Shown: positions 34,401 through 46,250, counted from the first letter of the stretch. The stretch: 64,000 nucleotides of DNA from Lagopus muta (GCF_023343835.1 NC_064443.1:17991501-18055500); one strand, 5' to 3'. The notes: generated by a model from the letters alone, not told the origin. Program-made: numbers and translations.

Positions 34401-37400
34401 TTTTTCCCTCTTGTAACCTCCGTGATGAGACGGATAAAATACTTGATTTCACATTTTGCTGGAGTGCCTTTACTGACGGCGTGGCTCCCGAGATCCTCTG
34501 TGACCTGTTCCAAATGACAGCCCTGCAGCAGGTGCTGGGGGCTGCTGGCCATGGGCTGTGTGGGGTGCAGACAAGAAGGGGAATAGGGCAGGGCAGGGTG
34601 GGCATCTTAGGGTATGCAGGATCCTCTTGGGGAATCTCCTCCAGGAGAAAGCGTTGCTCAGAGACAGAGGTGAGGAAGAGTAGAGGATGCTCATTCACGA
34701 AGACAAAGGGCAAACTAGGAAAGCATTCAATTGTGCTTTTTATCAAGACAGTTTCCTCATCTGTTACTGCAAGTAAGCGAAAAGGTTCTCCAAAAGGCTA
34801 CTTTTCCTTCTAGCTGTGTTCTTTACCTCTGCTTGCATCATAGAAAAATGTATAGAAGCCTTTAGTAGAATGAAATTCCTTATAATGTCTTTAAATTGCA
34901 TGAAATTTCAAATGATTCCGTGGCTTGAATTGCGTGGTACACTTCATGAATTTTCAACAGCGGTAAAAACTGGGAGCATTAATGAAATTGTGATATAGGG
35001 AACCTGTTCTACTGCTCTTTTTTTAATATCTGCAGATATTAAACATACAGGCTAACCGCTGTGCTTCATCTTTATGCACCTCCTGCCTCCTCCCAGAGTG
35101 GGCCAGTGGGCTAGAAAAAGGGACAGTGAGGTAAAGAAGTGGCCAGGGGACACATCAGGCTGACCACTAATTCAAAATGCACTACAGAAATTAATCAGAA
35201 ATGAGCAGAGTTGAGGATGGCACTTAAACTGAGGGGAACTGTGTGTATTGTGAAGCAGAAAACTGCTTGTAGTTACGTGGATTCTTTCATTCATCACTTA
35301 TGGCCTGACCAGTCACTGCTACTGAAATCCAACACAGCTGGCTTTCTTTACAGCACGTTCTTGGAAGTTTGGCTATGTGGAAGCTGTTTTAGCATCCATA
35401 GCCTCTGCAGTATTTAAAAATAAGCTTAAAAACTCACAACAGCCAATACTTGAATGCATTTGTTCTTGTCAAGGGGTGACAAGGAGCAGAAAGCTCAAAA
35501 GACCACTGGAATTTTTACCTCTTCAGAGCACATACCACACTGTTGACATACAGACTACTTGCCCAGGGTAGAACATTGTGTGCACCTGTGCTGGCCAATG
35601 AGAAAATCATGGACTGCGTGTACGTTTTGGCCATGAAAGATGGTCTCATCAGTTTTACTGAGGTTAAAGACAGAATCCCCCTCTGGAAGTCATAAACTCT
35701 GTAACGTCCACTTAAGTGAGGAAATGAGAGATGGACAAAAAGCCTTTTAGGGAAATGTTCTCTCTTGATATATGGGGTTCTCTTTGTTTTAAAATTAAAT
35801 TGAATGACCCTCTTAACCCATCAGTTTGGCTGAATATTATTATTGATAATTAATGAGGCTGATTCTTCCTTATTCAGTACTTCTGCTTTGTGTAATTACA
35901 CTTGAATACAAAACTCAGCATCCCTTCCAAAAATTAAGCAAAGCTTTTAATGACCCCCAAACCTGTTCAACACCAATACTTAGGTACACTGAAGAAATTA
36001 ATACTTAGAAGAAATTAATACTTACGATTTGCATACTATAGCAATAAGCGTGACCGTACAGCATGTGGATACACAAAGCACAGCAAGACTCCAGACTATC
36101 AGATTCTCCTGTTTGTTTTCTCCTGAGTATCAGGGAAAAAAAAATACATGTACTTTAGTGCAGATGTTATTTTAAGCATGCTTTTACAAAAGGTTTCATC
36201 GGCTGTTTTCTATTCATATCACAGTTTAACATGCAAACTATGCCGACTTGGTATCTCAAATTAAAAATGAAATGTAAAGCTTCAGGAATAGATTCTGTTA
36301 TGCTGACATTCTGACTTCCTCAATACACTTCTCTCACTGCACTGCCACCAAGCAGAGCAACCTGGCCCGGCAGCACTGCCAGGATGCCAGCCTGTGTCAC
36401 ACCTCATCCCCAGATGCTCAAGGCAGCAGAGGCACTGCTTGCTTGTAGCCTCAGGCACAACCTGTTTGTTTTCCATTAAATTGCTCTTCACTTCTGCTCA
36501 CCCTTTGCACAGGAACTGCATTTCTCTGCCTTCGTAAACTTGCCTGTAAAAAAGATGTTGAAACCTGCAGTTTTTCCTGTGAGCTGTTGCTGATGCATTT
36601 CCTCTGGGAGGATTTCTCTGCTGCCTCTGCCTGCGAGCAGACACAGGTATTTCTACCAAGGTCAACGTTTTTATTTTAGAAAGGCATGCTTAGTGACCAG
36701 GACCATTACTTTGTGCCACATTATGCCATATAACAAAAACATTTACATTGAACTGCATTTTCAAAAGGTTGCCGAGTCCGTGTGTGCTTCTGATAACCAC
36801 CAGTCCTATGTATCAAATGTCAGCACTGCCATTACCAGGTAATTGAGAGGACATAAATCGGCCAGCAGCAGACACCTTGGTTTTATTGGTGCAGTAGAAA
36901 AAACACAGTATTGAATTTGGGCCAGATTTCTTCCAAAGAAACAAGGAGCTGAGTCTGGTGTCTCAGAGTAGGCAGTGGGAGCAGGGCATGGGTGCTGCCA
37001 TGAGCTTGCATCAATCTGTCCTGGGCCTTTGTGCCACTGAGACAGAAATCCCCAGCTGCAAACATGGCTTATTTATTGATTCTGGATGGCTTATTTAGTC
37101 TGCAGTGCTGTCACTTTTCTTTCAAGAAATCAGGAGTGTTACTGTCAACCCAGCTGGGTTATGCCCAGTGCAAACAACTTGTGAAGGCTGCCATCATAAA
37201 GGCTGGGAAGCATTGTTTCCCAAACCAAAACCAGAAGAGTCCTAAGTCTTTTCCATATTATGGTTGATGGTGCTCCCCAGAGACTTTGAAGACCTCCTAG
37301 TACCAATCCCTTGCCATGGGTGCCAGTCACTAGACCAGGATGCTCAAGGCCTCATCCAGCTGGTCTTCAACATGTAAGAGAGACAGAGAGGGAATAAAGG

Positions 37401-40400
37401 AACCATCCTGAGAGCCACACAGAAAGCTGGCAGCAGAGTGGATCAGAATGGCTGAAATGTGTACTGAAATCCAGCAACTAATGGAGTAACCTCTGCTGGG
37501 TCAATGGATTGTAACAAGCCTCTAAATATCCCCTTTCCTAAGATAAACTGAAGAAGTTGATCCTGTTCTTGGATACGTTTGAGATTTTAGTCTTTGGAAT
37601 TAGGAAGACTAATTTCCTTTTTGTCTCGTTAAACAATTAAATGAATTTCTCATATTTGGTATTTGCTGCTTCTTAGTAGAGGAGTCATTAACAATTATGT
37701 TTCCTGGTTCCCCAGCTGCCATCATGCTGCAGGATAGAGATGGCTTCAGAAGTGCTTCAGTTGACAGGGAGCTTCTCTCAGATTCTTCAGAATTGCTGGG
37801 AAAGCAGAACTGGGACAGCACAGATGTACCTTCCAGCCCCAAATCTGACATAATCATCTGTTAAACCGTGAGCCCTGGCAGTGGGTTCTCCCACATACCA
37901 GCCATGAGTATTTTGTTTGACTGCAGCACTTCTAAATGACCTCTCAGAGAAAGGTGGTATCAAGGTGAGCTTTAACAACGCCGCTTTGGCAACACGTGGC
38001 TGCACTGCACAGGGTTTGATTACCACAGCCCAAGGAAAGGATTCTGAATTGGATTTCAATTTTTAGCAAAGCTAGAGAATGCTGCAGAGGGAAGGGAGAA
38101 GTACAGTAGATTTTCTTTTGCCTTTTTTTTTTTTTTTAGTGAAAACCAGGAAGTGAAGAAACTCAAAAGATGTTAACAGCAAAGCAGGATGTCTAAGAAC
38201 AAACAGTTGATAACGTGCCATGATAAGAAAACTGCTGCTCCCTGAAAAAAGTTATGTTCAGTAGGAAACACAGAACGAAGTGGGGCAAATGATCATATTC
38301 CAAAGGTGGTTTGGTTTGTTTTAAGATTTCAGGTAGCTCCAGTAAGGTAATACTGGGATGACTTCTCACACTACCTTCCAGCATTAGCATCTTGGAGCAT
38401 CTACTTCTGCTGTTTTCTATTAAAATTAAGGGAGTGTTGCACATGCTGATGGTTTGGGCAGTACGTGCTTTCCAGCAATGTATTACTCCTTCATTACAAG
38501 ACTGATGCATGCAATCCTTACCAATATAACGGATTTCACTCCAGTCACTCCAGAATCCATTTACAGCACACATGTAATGATTTGCTCTTATCTGTATGGA
38601 GTATCTGCAGGTAACATCAATCCGTAATCTGAAGTCATGTGAATATGTTTTTGATACCTGTTAACAAAACAATACCATACTGTCACACATTATTTAAGAC
38701 CAGGAAATCTACAAAACAGATTAATCATGTTGGTTTTTTTTTTTTTTTTAATTTTAAAAGCTTCTTTAGTAGACTTGCATTGAACATCACACACTGCTTT
38801 GGAGAAAGTTGTCTGACTTCACAGGTGCCATTCCTCTCCTAATGTATCAGTATTTCAGAGCAAATCTTGTGAAATATGCTTTATTTTGGATTCTTCCTTA
38901 AGACCCTTAATGCTGGATGTTGAGAACTGTCCACCATCATCCTTCTGAAGGCAGAACACAGTACAAGGGAGTAACCTTCTCGTTTTTCTGTTTTCCAAGG
39001 TCTCTTGGAGATGGTTTGTTGCAGGCATAAATGATATCCAAAAAGGACATAAAACAAGAAAACTGCTGAGATTTTGGCTTTGTTGAACCCTAGTCACAAA
39101 TGGGACACAAGTTTCGCCAACAGCCCATAGTTTCACAAAGGCACTGATAGCAGATTTTAATTTAAATGATCTTAAATGTGTGCCATGTTTATGAATACAA
39201 AGGCTTTTTCTCCAGGTTGCATGAAGTCAATCTTTATCCATACAGGACAGTGAGTGTCAGGAGCGAAATGTAATGCTGGGGCACCAGAGAAGCAATTACC
39301 TGCTTGTTACCTGACTTCAAGTTGGTGAGGTAAAATTCGTATTCAAAACAGCCTTTAGGGAAAGTAGAAAGTGGCTTCTCCCATGTGGCCACGAGATCAT
39401 TTTGCTCTAAGAATACAGTGACATTTCTGGGAACATTCACCTTCTCTATGAAAAGAAAATCACACCAGTAAATTATATATAGAGTGAAGTTTAAATACTA
39501 GCAATTGAAACAGCTTATAAATTGATCGAGTGTTCAAATGCAGCCTATACTTTCTGAAGTTATTTCACATTTTAGGCAGAAAATGTAAAGATTAAAGAGG
39601 AATAGGTGTATTGCACAAAATAATTAAAGGAAAAGAACTTTAAAAATCCACTTATAAGATCAGAAAAACTGGATTATTGAAGGAGAAGGTTATTAAATTA
39701 CTCTTTGCAAAGTTATGAAATTAATCATAGACTGATTCAAACCATTTTGTTTCTTTTTTAACCAGGAAAAAGTGACTGAAATCTGGAAAAAAATCAAATG
39801 ATCAGCAGCTATTTTGTGGATTGACAACATTCTCTCACAAGTCTTTTACAGTTCTGCTGGACTTCATTCATTGAACTGTTTGTTCATTCACTTGTTTCTA
39901 CTCACCAATGGCATTTTGGTTAAACAACTGCTGGAAAGGCTTGATTGCAGCATACTTGCTGGAGCCATTAATGTGTATTACGATGAGCTCATCAATCTCA
40001 CCAGGAACAATACGAGTCACTGAGAACCTGCACTCTGTATTCCTGTTCCACTTGTCTTTGATGTAATGTTGGCATTCTTCCATGTAGGTCTCATACCTAA
40101 ATTAAAACATTTGTGAGAAATGCTCTCCAAAAAATTTTGTGTCGAGTAAAATGGGAGAAGACACCAACCTGTAAAATAGAAAGTACTCAGTATCTTCTGG
40201 TGCCCCTTTACCAGGAAGCCAAGTGCAATGGAGAGAAACAGTGCTAGAAATGGTGAAGTGAGTAACACAGGACAGATCAGTGACAGCTGTATTTTCAGCA
40301 CCTACAGAAACACAGAATTATAAGACAGGAAGAAAACAAACACTTACTACAGAAATTGCATGAAATTGGCACTTCTAAGACAATTTTGACTACAGTCTTT

Positions 40401-42435
40401 TGTCCATTTTTATCTAGGTTTTGTCCAGTCCTGGTACTGATCGCACAGTTCTACCAGTTATGGAAGGATGGACATTCCAAAAAACCACCAAGTAAGGCTG
40501 TAGCACACAGCACCATGATGTACCTTCTGTACACCTTGGGATTCAGGCAGTGTTTTGCCATCCTTGAGTGGATGGGAGTAGATTATCTCAGCTTTAGCAA
40601 GCAATGTTTAGAATGTTTTATACGGGTTACCTATGTTGCATCTTCAGATTGTATAGCAGGCTGTGGAGCCATACAGAAAGGCCTGGATTAAATGATTCTG
40701 TAAAACCATTGCAACAGGTAGAGTGAGAAATGCTGTATTATTCAGTATTAAACCTCTCAGCTTCTGATGTCTACTCCATAGACCAGTAGAGAACACAAAT
40801 TCAGACCTTTTTCTCATTTCTTCTTACCCGGTGGAGGCTGGAGTTCTGCTGTCACCCAGTCGCTCGTCATCTGAAGACCCTGATGGAAAAGTAACGTGCG
40901 GACATGTGCCGAGAAACCATTGTGAAGTACAGCTGTTTGGAGACTGTGAGTCTTCATTGTATCATACTTGAAGATGAAAAAAAGAAAGAAAGAAAGAAAG
41001 AAGCAACACAAGATAGAAGCTTAATTAAGGGATCTGCTAAGAGTGGTCTACAAAGGACGGGCTTTTAGCTGAGTGCCTCACTACGTGGCTGCTTGAAACC
41101 ATCACATACATCACACCTTCTGCTCCCCTGTTGAACTCAACAAGAAGTCAGCCTTCTTAGCACACTGGACTTATTTCTATCTTACCTCTTCAAACACAGG
41201 AGTTAAGATTTTCACATCGTATCTAATAGTGTAGTTTTTTTGTTCCTGATTAGGACTTAGCTTCCAGCTTAGAAGTACTTGTGCTAATGCAGAGACTGTA
41301 AGGGTGAAGTTAACAGGTGGGAAAACCTGGACTGTAAGGAAGAAAACAAAGAAATTCTTAGTGCAGTAATCCTAAAAAAGTTGTTTAGGCCAATACCTAT
41401 AGATAACGTAGTGAGCAATACAAGAAAACAAAAATATTATATCCTATTGAATTATAAATAATATAATAAAACTATATTATATTATATTCTCTCAACAGTT
41501 TCTCTCAAAGCATTTCTGATATTTGAAAAATACATTTAAATAACAACCAAAACTTCATCAAATAAGACTTTGCTTAAAACTTAGCTTAAGAAAGTTATTA
41601 TTTTTTTTTACAATGGTTTCATCTTTATAATTACAGTAACACATTACATTTGGCTTATTAATTGGATTCAGGCTTTTCAGTTGGATCCCCTAGAGAACTG
41701 GGCATCTGTACTGAGCAGGGTCGATAAGTGACCAGCCAAACAATCCATTCTTATTGACCCAGTCTTGCAGAACAGCATGATGTGGGGGCTGACTACGTGA
41801 AGGCTGACAGCCACAAGAAGACATATGTGAGAGGAAAAAAAGCATGATGAACAGAGGAATTAGGCATAAGTGGAAGAAAACATGGGAAGGATGAGAATGA
41901 TAATTTAAAATGACAAGGCAAAAGGGATTCCTGGAGCTCTTATGGAAATGAAGAAGATCTCGTGCTGGGGAGAAATGTTAGCATATAAATAGCAATGCAG
42001 TGAAATTATCAATCTACTCCCTTCCATTTCTGGAGTGCTTCAGAGCCCATCCTCCCTCATTTGCCATGTCCCAGGCAGCTTTTAATGCCCGTTTCTTCAA
42101 CTTTCAAGCGTTTGGCATTAGAGAAATGGCCTCCTAAAGAGTTAGAAAACCCCCACACCAACTGCCCTGAACTGCTTGCTCCAGAATGTTCCTTGTTGAG
42201 TTGCCCACAAAAAATGCCAACGTTAAGGTTCTTGATGTGCCAGAGACCAGAGCTGCTGCCCATGATGTTCTATGCTGCCTTGTTTCTGCTGATAGGTTCA
42301 GTTTTATTCCTGGATGTAAAACTGTCTGGAACACTGCCGCTGTTGGAAGGAAAACAACTTACCTGCTTTACACTGAAGCGTGCATGGCTGGACTACGATT
42401 CTTATCCAAAGGAGCATCAGACAAACTCTCATCAT
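31332..42435 (-). CDS. IL5RA: Interleukin-5 receptor subunit alpha, complete (10 coding exons)
   Basis: IL5RA is a type I cytokine receptor that binds IL-5 and signals with the common beta chain through JAK/STAT, mainly in eosinophils and B cells of mammals. Coding exons in order of transcription: 42435-42363, 41331-41186, 40966-40828, 40301-40169, 40096-39906, 39445-39300, 38657-38522, 36122-36026, 32266-32185, 31421-31332. Phases chain without error to 410 residues (human 420). The protein has a signal peptide (1-24), three FNIII domains each on two exons, the four-cysteine pattern of domain 2, WSDWS at 312-316, a membrane span at about 329-351, and box 1 PPIPTP at 363-368. The position between CNTN4 and TRNT1 matches human. 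The extracellular part is diverged from human but clearly orthologous. Confidence 0.95.
31422..32184 (-). other. IL5RA last intron
   Basis: Intron of 0.76 kb between the box 1 exon and the tail exon. Other acceptor-like sites on this strand near 31850-31940 lead to short unrelated peptides and were not used. Confidence 0.75.
32185..32266 (-). CDS. IL5RA: IL5RA exon: box 1 region
   Basis: The exon encodes QHTWSKLFPPIPTPRIKFRD, then PFPNHYE. The proline-rich KLFPPIP motif is the JAK2-binding box 1, almost identical to human IL5RA. The donor is GTAAAG. Confidence 0.95.
32267..36025 (-). other. IL5RA intron between TM and box 1 exons, 3.8 kb
   Basis: The largest IL5RA intron. It contains a CR1 3' end at 32501-32572. 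No other element was recognised. Confidence 0.75.
32501..32572 (+). mobile_element. CR1 LINE 3'-end fragment
   Basis: The plus strand reads GGTCGGACTGGATGATCTGA, then GTCTTTTCCAACCTTAGTGA and ATTCTGTGATTCC. This is the typical 3' terminus of CR1 with its ATTCTGTG end repeat. The copy is antisense to IL5RA and sits about 235 bp from the box 1 exon. The 5' boundary is uncertain. Confidence 0.85.
36026..36122 (-). CDS. IL5RA: IL5RA exon: transmembrane segment
   Basis: The exon encodes GENKQENLIVWSLAVLCVST, then CCTVTLIAIVCKS. The hydrophobic run of about 23 residues is the single membrane span, followed by a basic stop-transfer residue. Phases are 2 in and 2 out. The donor is GTAAGT. Confidence 0.93.
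36123..38521 (-). other. IL5RA intron between WSXWS and TM exons, 2.4 kb
   Basis: Holds a CR1 fragment at about 37281-37373. Short open frames on both strands have no support. Confidence 0.75.
37281..37373 (-). mobile_element. Diverged internal CR1 fragment
   Basis: The plus strand contains CTTGCCATGGGTGCCAGTCA followed by CTAGACCAGGATGCTCAAGG and CATCCAGCTGGTCTTCAACA. This parallels the reverse complement of the CR1 3' region (cactagaccaggttgctcaaagcccc...). The copy is in minus orientation and lacks the terminal repeat. Confidence 0.7.
38522..38657 (-). CDS. IL5RA: IL5RA exon: domain 3, second half, with WSXWS
   Basis: The exon encodes VSKTYSHDFRLRIDVTCRYS, then IQIRANHYMCAVNGFWSDWS and EIRYI. 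WSDWS is the type I cytokine receptor signature. The cysteine in DVTCRYS has no counterpart in the human segment as I recall it. The donor is GTAAGG. Confidence 0.95.
39300..39445 (-). CDS. IL5RA: IL5RA exon: domain 3, first half
   Basis: The exon encodes EKVNVPRNVTVFLEQNDLVA, then TWEKPLSTFPKGCFEYEFYL and TNLKSGNKQ. It parallels the human segment with NVTAEIEG, QWEKP and CFDYE. It ends on a codon boundary. The introns around it (38658-39299, 39446-39905) show nothing notable beyond poly-T/A runs. Confidence 0.95.
39906..40096 (-). CDS. IL5RA: IL5RA exon: domain 2, second half
   Basis: The exon encodes YETYMEECQHYIKDKWNRNT, then ECRFSVTRIVPGEIDELIVI and HINGSSKYAAIKPFQQLFNQ. The two cysteines and the NGSSK..AI.PF.QLF segment match human IL5RA. 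The donor is GTGAGT. Confidence 0.96.
40169..40301 (-). CDS. IL5RA: IL5RA exon: domain 2, first half
   Basis: The exon encodes AENTAVTDLSCVTHFTISST, then VSLHCTWLPGKGAPEDTEYF and LFY. CTW and APEDT.YFL match the human cytokine-binding module. The donor GTTGGT is weaker than usual. Confidence 0.95.
40828..40966 (-). CDS. IL5RA: IL5RA exon: domain 1, second half
   Basis: The exon encodes YDTMKTHSLQTAVLHNGFSA, then HVRTLLFHQGLQMTSDWVTA and ELQPPP. LH.GFSA.VRT matches human. The acceptor is preceded by a TTTC microsatellite. Confidence 0.95.
40977..41003 (+). repeat. (GAAA)n microsatellite
   Basis: A short A run and about five GAAA units. On the IL5RA strand it is a TTTC repeat ending ten bases before the exon at 40966. 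Confidence 0.9.
41186..41331 (-). CDS. IL5RA: IL5RA exon: domain 1, first half
   Basis: The exon encodes QVFPPVNFTLTVSALAQVLL, then SWKLSPNQEQKNYTIRYDVK and ILTPVFEE. PPVNFT and LAQVLL.WK match human IL5RA. It ends on a codon boundary before GTAAGA. Confidence 0.96.
41332..42362 (-). other. IL5RA first coding intron
   Basis: Intron of 1.0 kb, AT-rich with a run of TATTATA words near 41440-41490. No element was recognised. Confidence 0.75.
42363..42435 (-). CDS. IL5RA: IL5RA first coding exon: signal peptide
   Basis: Two adjacent ATG codons open a frame MMRVCLMLLWIRIVVQPCTL, then QCKA, a basic-hydrophobic signal peptide. The donor GTAAGT leaves one base, which pairs with the two bases of the next exon. 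This is the only signal-like frame found upstream with the right phase. Length (24 residues) fits the family, though the sequence is not conserved with human. Confidence 0.85.
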
Positions 42436-45400
42436 GCTGGCTATAAAGTTTAGATGGTCAGTGAGAAAAACCATGCATCAGAGTACATGGCTTGCAACCG
42501 TTTACAGACAGGCTGATAGCTAAAACCAAGCACAAGCCCAAGCGTTAAGCACACAGACCATGGAGTAATCACAGCTACATGACCAAAGCAATAAAACCTT
42601 GCAGGGCACAGAATTTTCTCCTTCTCTTGCAGGAAGATACATCTTGTTGAAGCTAAAATTAAGTACAACTAACCACATCTCATTTTGCTCCCTTTGTTTT
42701 TTCCAGGCCCCCTTGAAAAAGCTGCTGTTTCCAACACTGCCATGCGTGGATGCTCAGAGCAGCGGTCATGGACCTACAGCATCTCTTAGCAGAGAGAGTT
42801 GGCTTCAGGTAGGTTGGCTTTCGGTGGAGACCCATTCACTCCAAGAAAAACAGCAGAAATAGCTGTCTTTTTAGCTGCCACTGTATATAAAATGGCTGCT
42901 TGCTGGAATTTACTCTCCGGTTTCCATTGCACTAAGCAGTCTCAGCGCTCACCTCAAGGCTAATTCTCCAGTGTTAATTACTGGGGGTAAGAGAAACTAT
43001 TTTGTTTGTTTCTAATTTAAATGAGCGACTATTTTTAATGCTTGAAAACAGCATGTTCCTATGCTTCCTACAGATTGTTTCATGAAGTACTGAGGGAAGA
43101 AAAATCTGTGTGTTATCATTCATGTATAACCTAATATAAACAACATGGAAATACAGAACAGCAGCTTTCCAAAATGTTCTCACAGAAGAGAAATACGCCC
43201 TCCTAGCCCAATCACACTGCTTCCCTGGGGCATCTACACAATTGCTTGTATGAAAAACATAATATTTTCAGACGGTAATGAGCAGAGAAAGCATCTTTAA
43301 CCCATCAGTTCTCACTGAACCTCCAATAAATAACCCAGGGACTGGAAGCAATCCAATTGATCACAGTTGGAGTACTTCTGCTATACAATAACTATTTTTA
43401 AAAATGGTGTATGAGTGCTTAGTTCGTTAAAATGATGCATAATTCACAATGCAGTATGTTTCTTAATGTCCAAGTCTGCTCATTATCTGCATTTGTTTTC
43501 TGTGTGTATCTGGTATTCTGCCAGGCAAAGCGTCCATGAGGCTAATTGAACCTCTAGAGTTTTCTAATGGATTATTCCTGGAGAGTCAGTGCTTGCTTTT
43601 GCATAGGTTGGGTTACTGAGACATTTTGGTCAGATATTTTGGTTCTTCCACAATACACATGAATCATTACCAGGGCACTGTCACCTATACCAGACATTTA
43701 TGCTTAGACAATGCCCCAAGATTTTTCCCAGTTGCATTACCATTTGTGAACAGTATCACACACTCTGTGATAACAGGTTTGTCTCATGCAATGAAATCTT
43801 GAAAATACAATCAAAAAGTTAACAAATACCTATGAACAAGATTATGCTCCCCACAAAAACGAGCATAGCAAATTCTCAGGATGAGTAAAAGCCTTGTTCA
43901 TGGTTTTGGTTATGTGCAGTAAAAAGCAGTGAGGAGAAAGTCAAAGATGCATTCCCTTCATGGAAGGGTCTATTCCTTCATAAAGTGCAGTATAAATCTA
44001 AACACAGTGAGCAGCTGAATTGGTCATGATTTTCTTCCTTACAACTGACACACGAGTTCTACTGAGAGGCAATTGGTCAGGAGCAGATTCCAGATGCACT
44101 TCCCACCATAATGCAAAGATGACTTTTCAAAGTGGGGCCAATCTTCAAACAAAGCACAGAAAGACAGAAAAACAGACTGCAATGTAAATCCCAGGAGGTT
44201 ACCTGCAGAGTCTCCAAAGTTGTGTGAAGAGCCTCCTCTGTTTGTTCAAACGTCTTCTGGGTCGTCTCCCTGCGGGTTCCTTTTGCAACTGCTGTCTTTT
44301 AAGCACAGATGTGATAGGTACTTCAGAAATGATAGGAGATGATAAGTTAGACAAGCATGCATTGTAAAAGGGAACTGTAGATTTAACCACAGGATGGAAG
44401 GCTCTGTTCTAGCACATGGTTTTACTTTATGTATCGAGGGTTAGTTCTACACCATAGTCTGCAGTCTGATCATTCTTGACTAAATTCTGAAGAGCCAGGA
44501 ATGTTTAAAAACTCACTGCAAAGAATCTACTTGCTGACCAGTGCCATCATCCCAAGTTGTTCATCCCCTAGAAAATCAAATCCTAGTATTGCTGGAAGAC
44601 CATGCAGTATTACCTTGTCCAGTCATCCTGCCATACAGCCATGTGTCTGTCGGTGGTATTTAGAGAAATTACTGGCACCAGAGCAAGAGCAGCTGCCCAG
44701 TCTTGTGCAGAGAGCGCTGAGCTGTGATCCATAGGAAGGCTGGATAAGACAGGCTCAAAAGGAGTGGAAAACAACCTAAGGGCACAGAGAAAGCAGAAAG
44801 TGAGTCTGTTCGTAATAGGCCTAGGTAGGTATGGGAGGGCTAATGACATGTTCATTAGAAACCTGGATTGCAAATACAGAAAACCCTTCTAAATGTGAAG
44901 GTGATGCAAGCTGGTAGAGGTGAGTTCTTTGGGGACTAGAACTCGATTTAAGCAAGTTCTTCAAAAATCAGTGAAAATTGGGCACAGTTCAGCACGGTCA
45001 AGCTCTCAACTACATTTAGGTGCTATTAACTGCAAATTACAGGCTATTAGTAATCAACTTGTGATTAGGTATCTGCTCTACAGAAAAGGATCTGGGGTTA
45101 TGCCAGGTCATAAACCACAGAGGACTCAACAACTGTTGTGCACTTGTGAAAAAGGCGTGCTGGGGCAGCTGGAAGCTGGCATCCTCTGCGAGACACATGA
45201 AGCAATCTTTCTGCTCTGCTCAGCACTGATAAAGCCCCCACTCAATGCACTGCCCTGTGCAGATGCTGCACTGGAGAAAGAAATGGGGCAAACAATGGGA
45301 GGTCAGTGTACAGTGATGGATGCTACAAAAACCAGAACCACTCAAAACAAATTAGGGGAATGCCCATGCAGAGGTGCAATCTTAGAGCACAAATGAAGGC

Positions 45401-46250
45401 TTTCACCTGTTTGCAAGTCCATTGCAGTGGGGAGCTAGAAAGAAAAGGTAATGACAGGTAAAAATCAGGTTAGGTATAAAGGGAACACGTTCAGTGCTGG
45501 GGGGGCAGAGGAAACGATGGCTGGGCACCTTTAGACAAAGTCAGCCAGGAATGAGGGTTGTAAGGAAATCCTGCCGGGAGGCACAGAGATACGTGAGGTG
45601 CCCTGTTTTCTGTATCTGTGCACTCCTGAATAAACAGCTAACTGTTGAGCAGGGAGCTCTGACAGCTGCAGCTCGGTGTTACAGCAGAAAGGAGGTTGTT
45701 TCTAAAGGTGAGGCAGGATATTTAACAAAAGAAGCAGTCACAAAAAGAACAGGTAAGAAAAGGTTATGTTCTTATGTTCTTACACAAGCCTGACAAAATT
45801 ATTGTAAATGTGAGATGTTTTTGGCAATAGGTCATTCCCCAAAACCCTTTTGTGCTCACAAGCACTCTCCTTTCTGCAGCAAAGTGCTGATCTGTCGGTT
45901 GCTTGAAAGGCTGAACAGATCTGTATAACATCTCTTTTCAGGTACAAAGCATTTTTGGCCGAGACAGATTTATTCCGGCTTGGAACTTCAAAGGCAACCA
46001 AGCGGTGTGTTTGAGCAGCTCTGCAGCACCGCTCTGCAAATCTCACACATGGAACCAGCGGCGTGACGGCACGGCAGGGAGAGCAGACGGGCACCCCCAG
46101 CTGTGCCTGGGATTTGGCACAGGGCTCCCACCCAAATGTTTCCACACGTTAAAAGCTGAACGAACTCAGGAGCTGCTCCTGCACGCAGTTCAGCAGCCAC
46201 AGCGCTTAAAGCTGTTTCAGGATCGCTGACGGGACTTCGCAACCAGCGCA
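42436..46250. other. IL5RA 5' region and IL5RA-TRNT1 interval
   Basis: This should hold the IL5RA 5' UTR and promoter, but I cannot place a transcription start. Donor-like sites on the minus strand at about 44200 (CTGCAG|GTAACC) and 42950 (CTTGAG|GTGAGC) could end non-coding exons. The plus-strand frame 44920-45396 (158 codons) has no recognisable family and overlaps a possible CR1 relic. Confidence 0.6.
45180..45300 (+). mobile_element. Possible very diverged CR1 relic
   Basis: The stretch TCTGCTCTGCTCAGCACTGA, TAAAGCCCCCACTCAATGCA resembles the CR1 sequence (ctctgctctggtgaggccccacctggagtactgc). The match is loose and by eye only. Confidence 0.3.

Noticed and set aside
42061-42453. 130-codon plus-strand open frame with a hydrophobic segment, antisense to the IL5RA signal-peptide exon
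   Set aside because: No family resemblance. The opposite strand carries the IL5RA first coding exon with correct phase and donor, and a frame antisense to a signal peptide easily looks hydrophobic.
44920-45396. 158-codon plus-strand open frame between IL5RA and TRNT1
   Set aside because: Composition is ordinary, no domain is recognised, and it overlaps what may be a decayed CR1 copy. No promoter or splice evidence.
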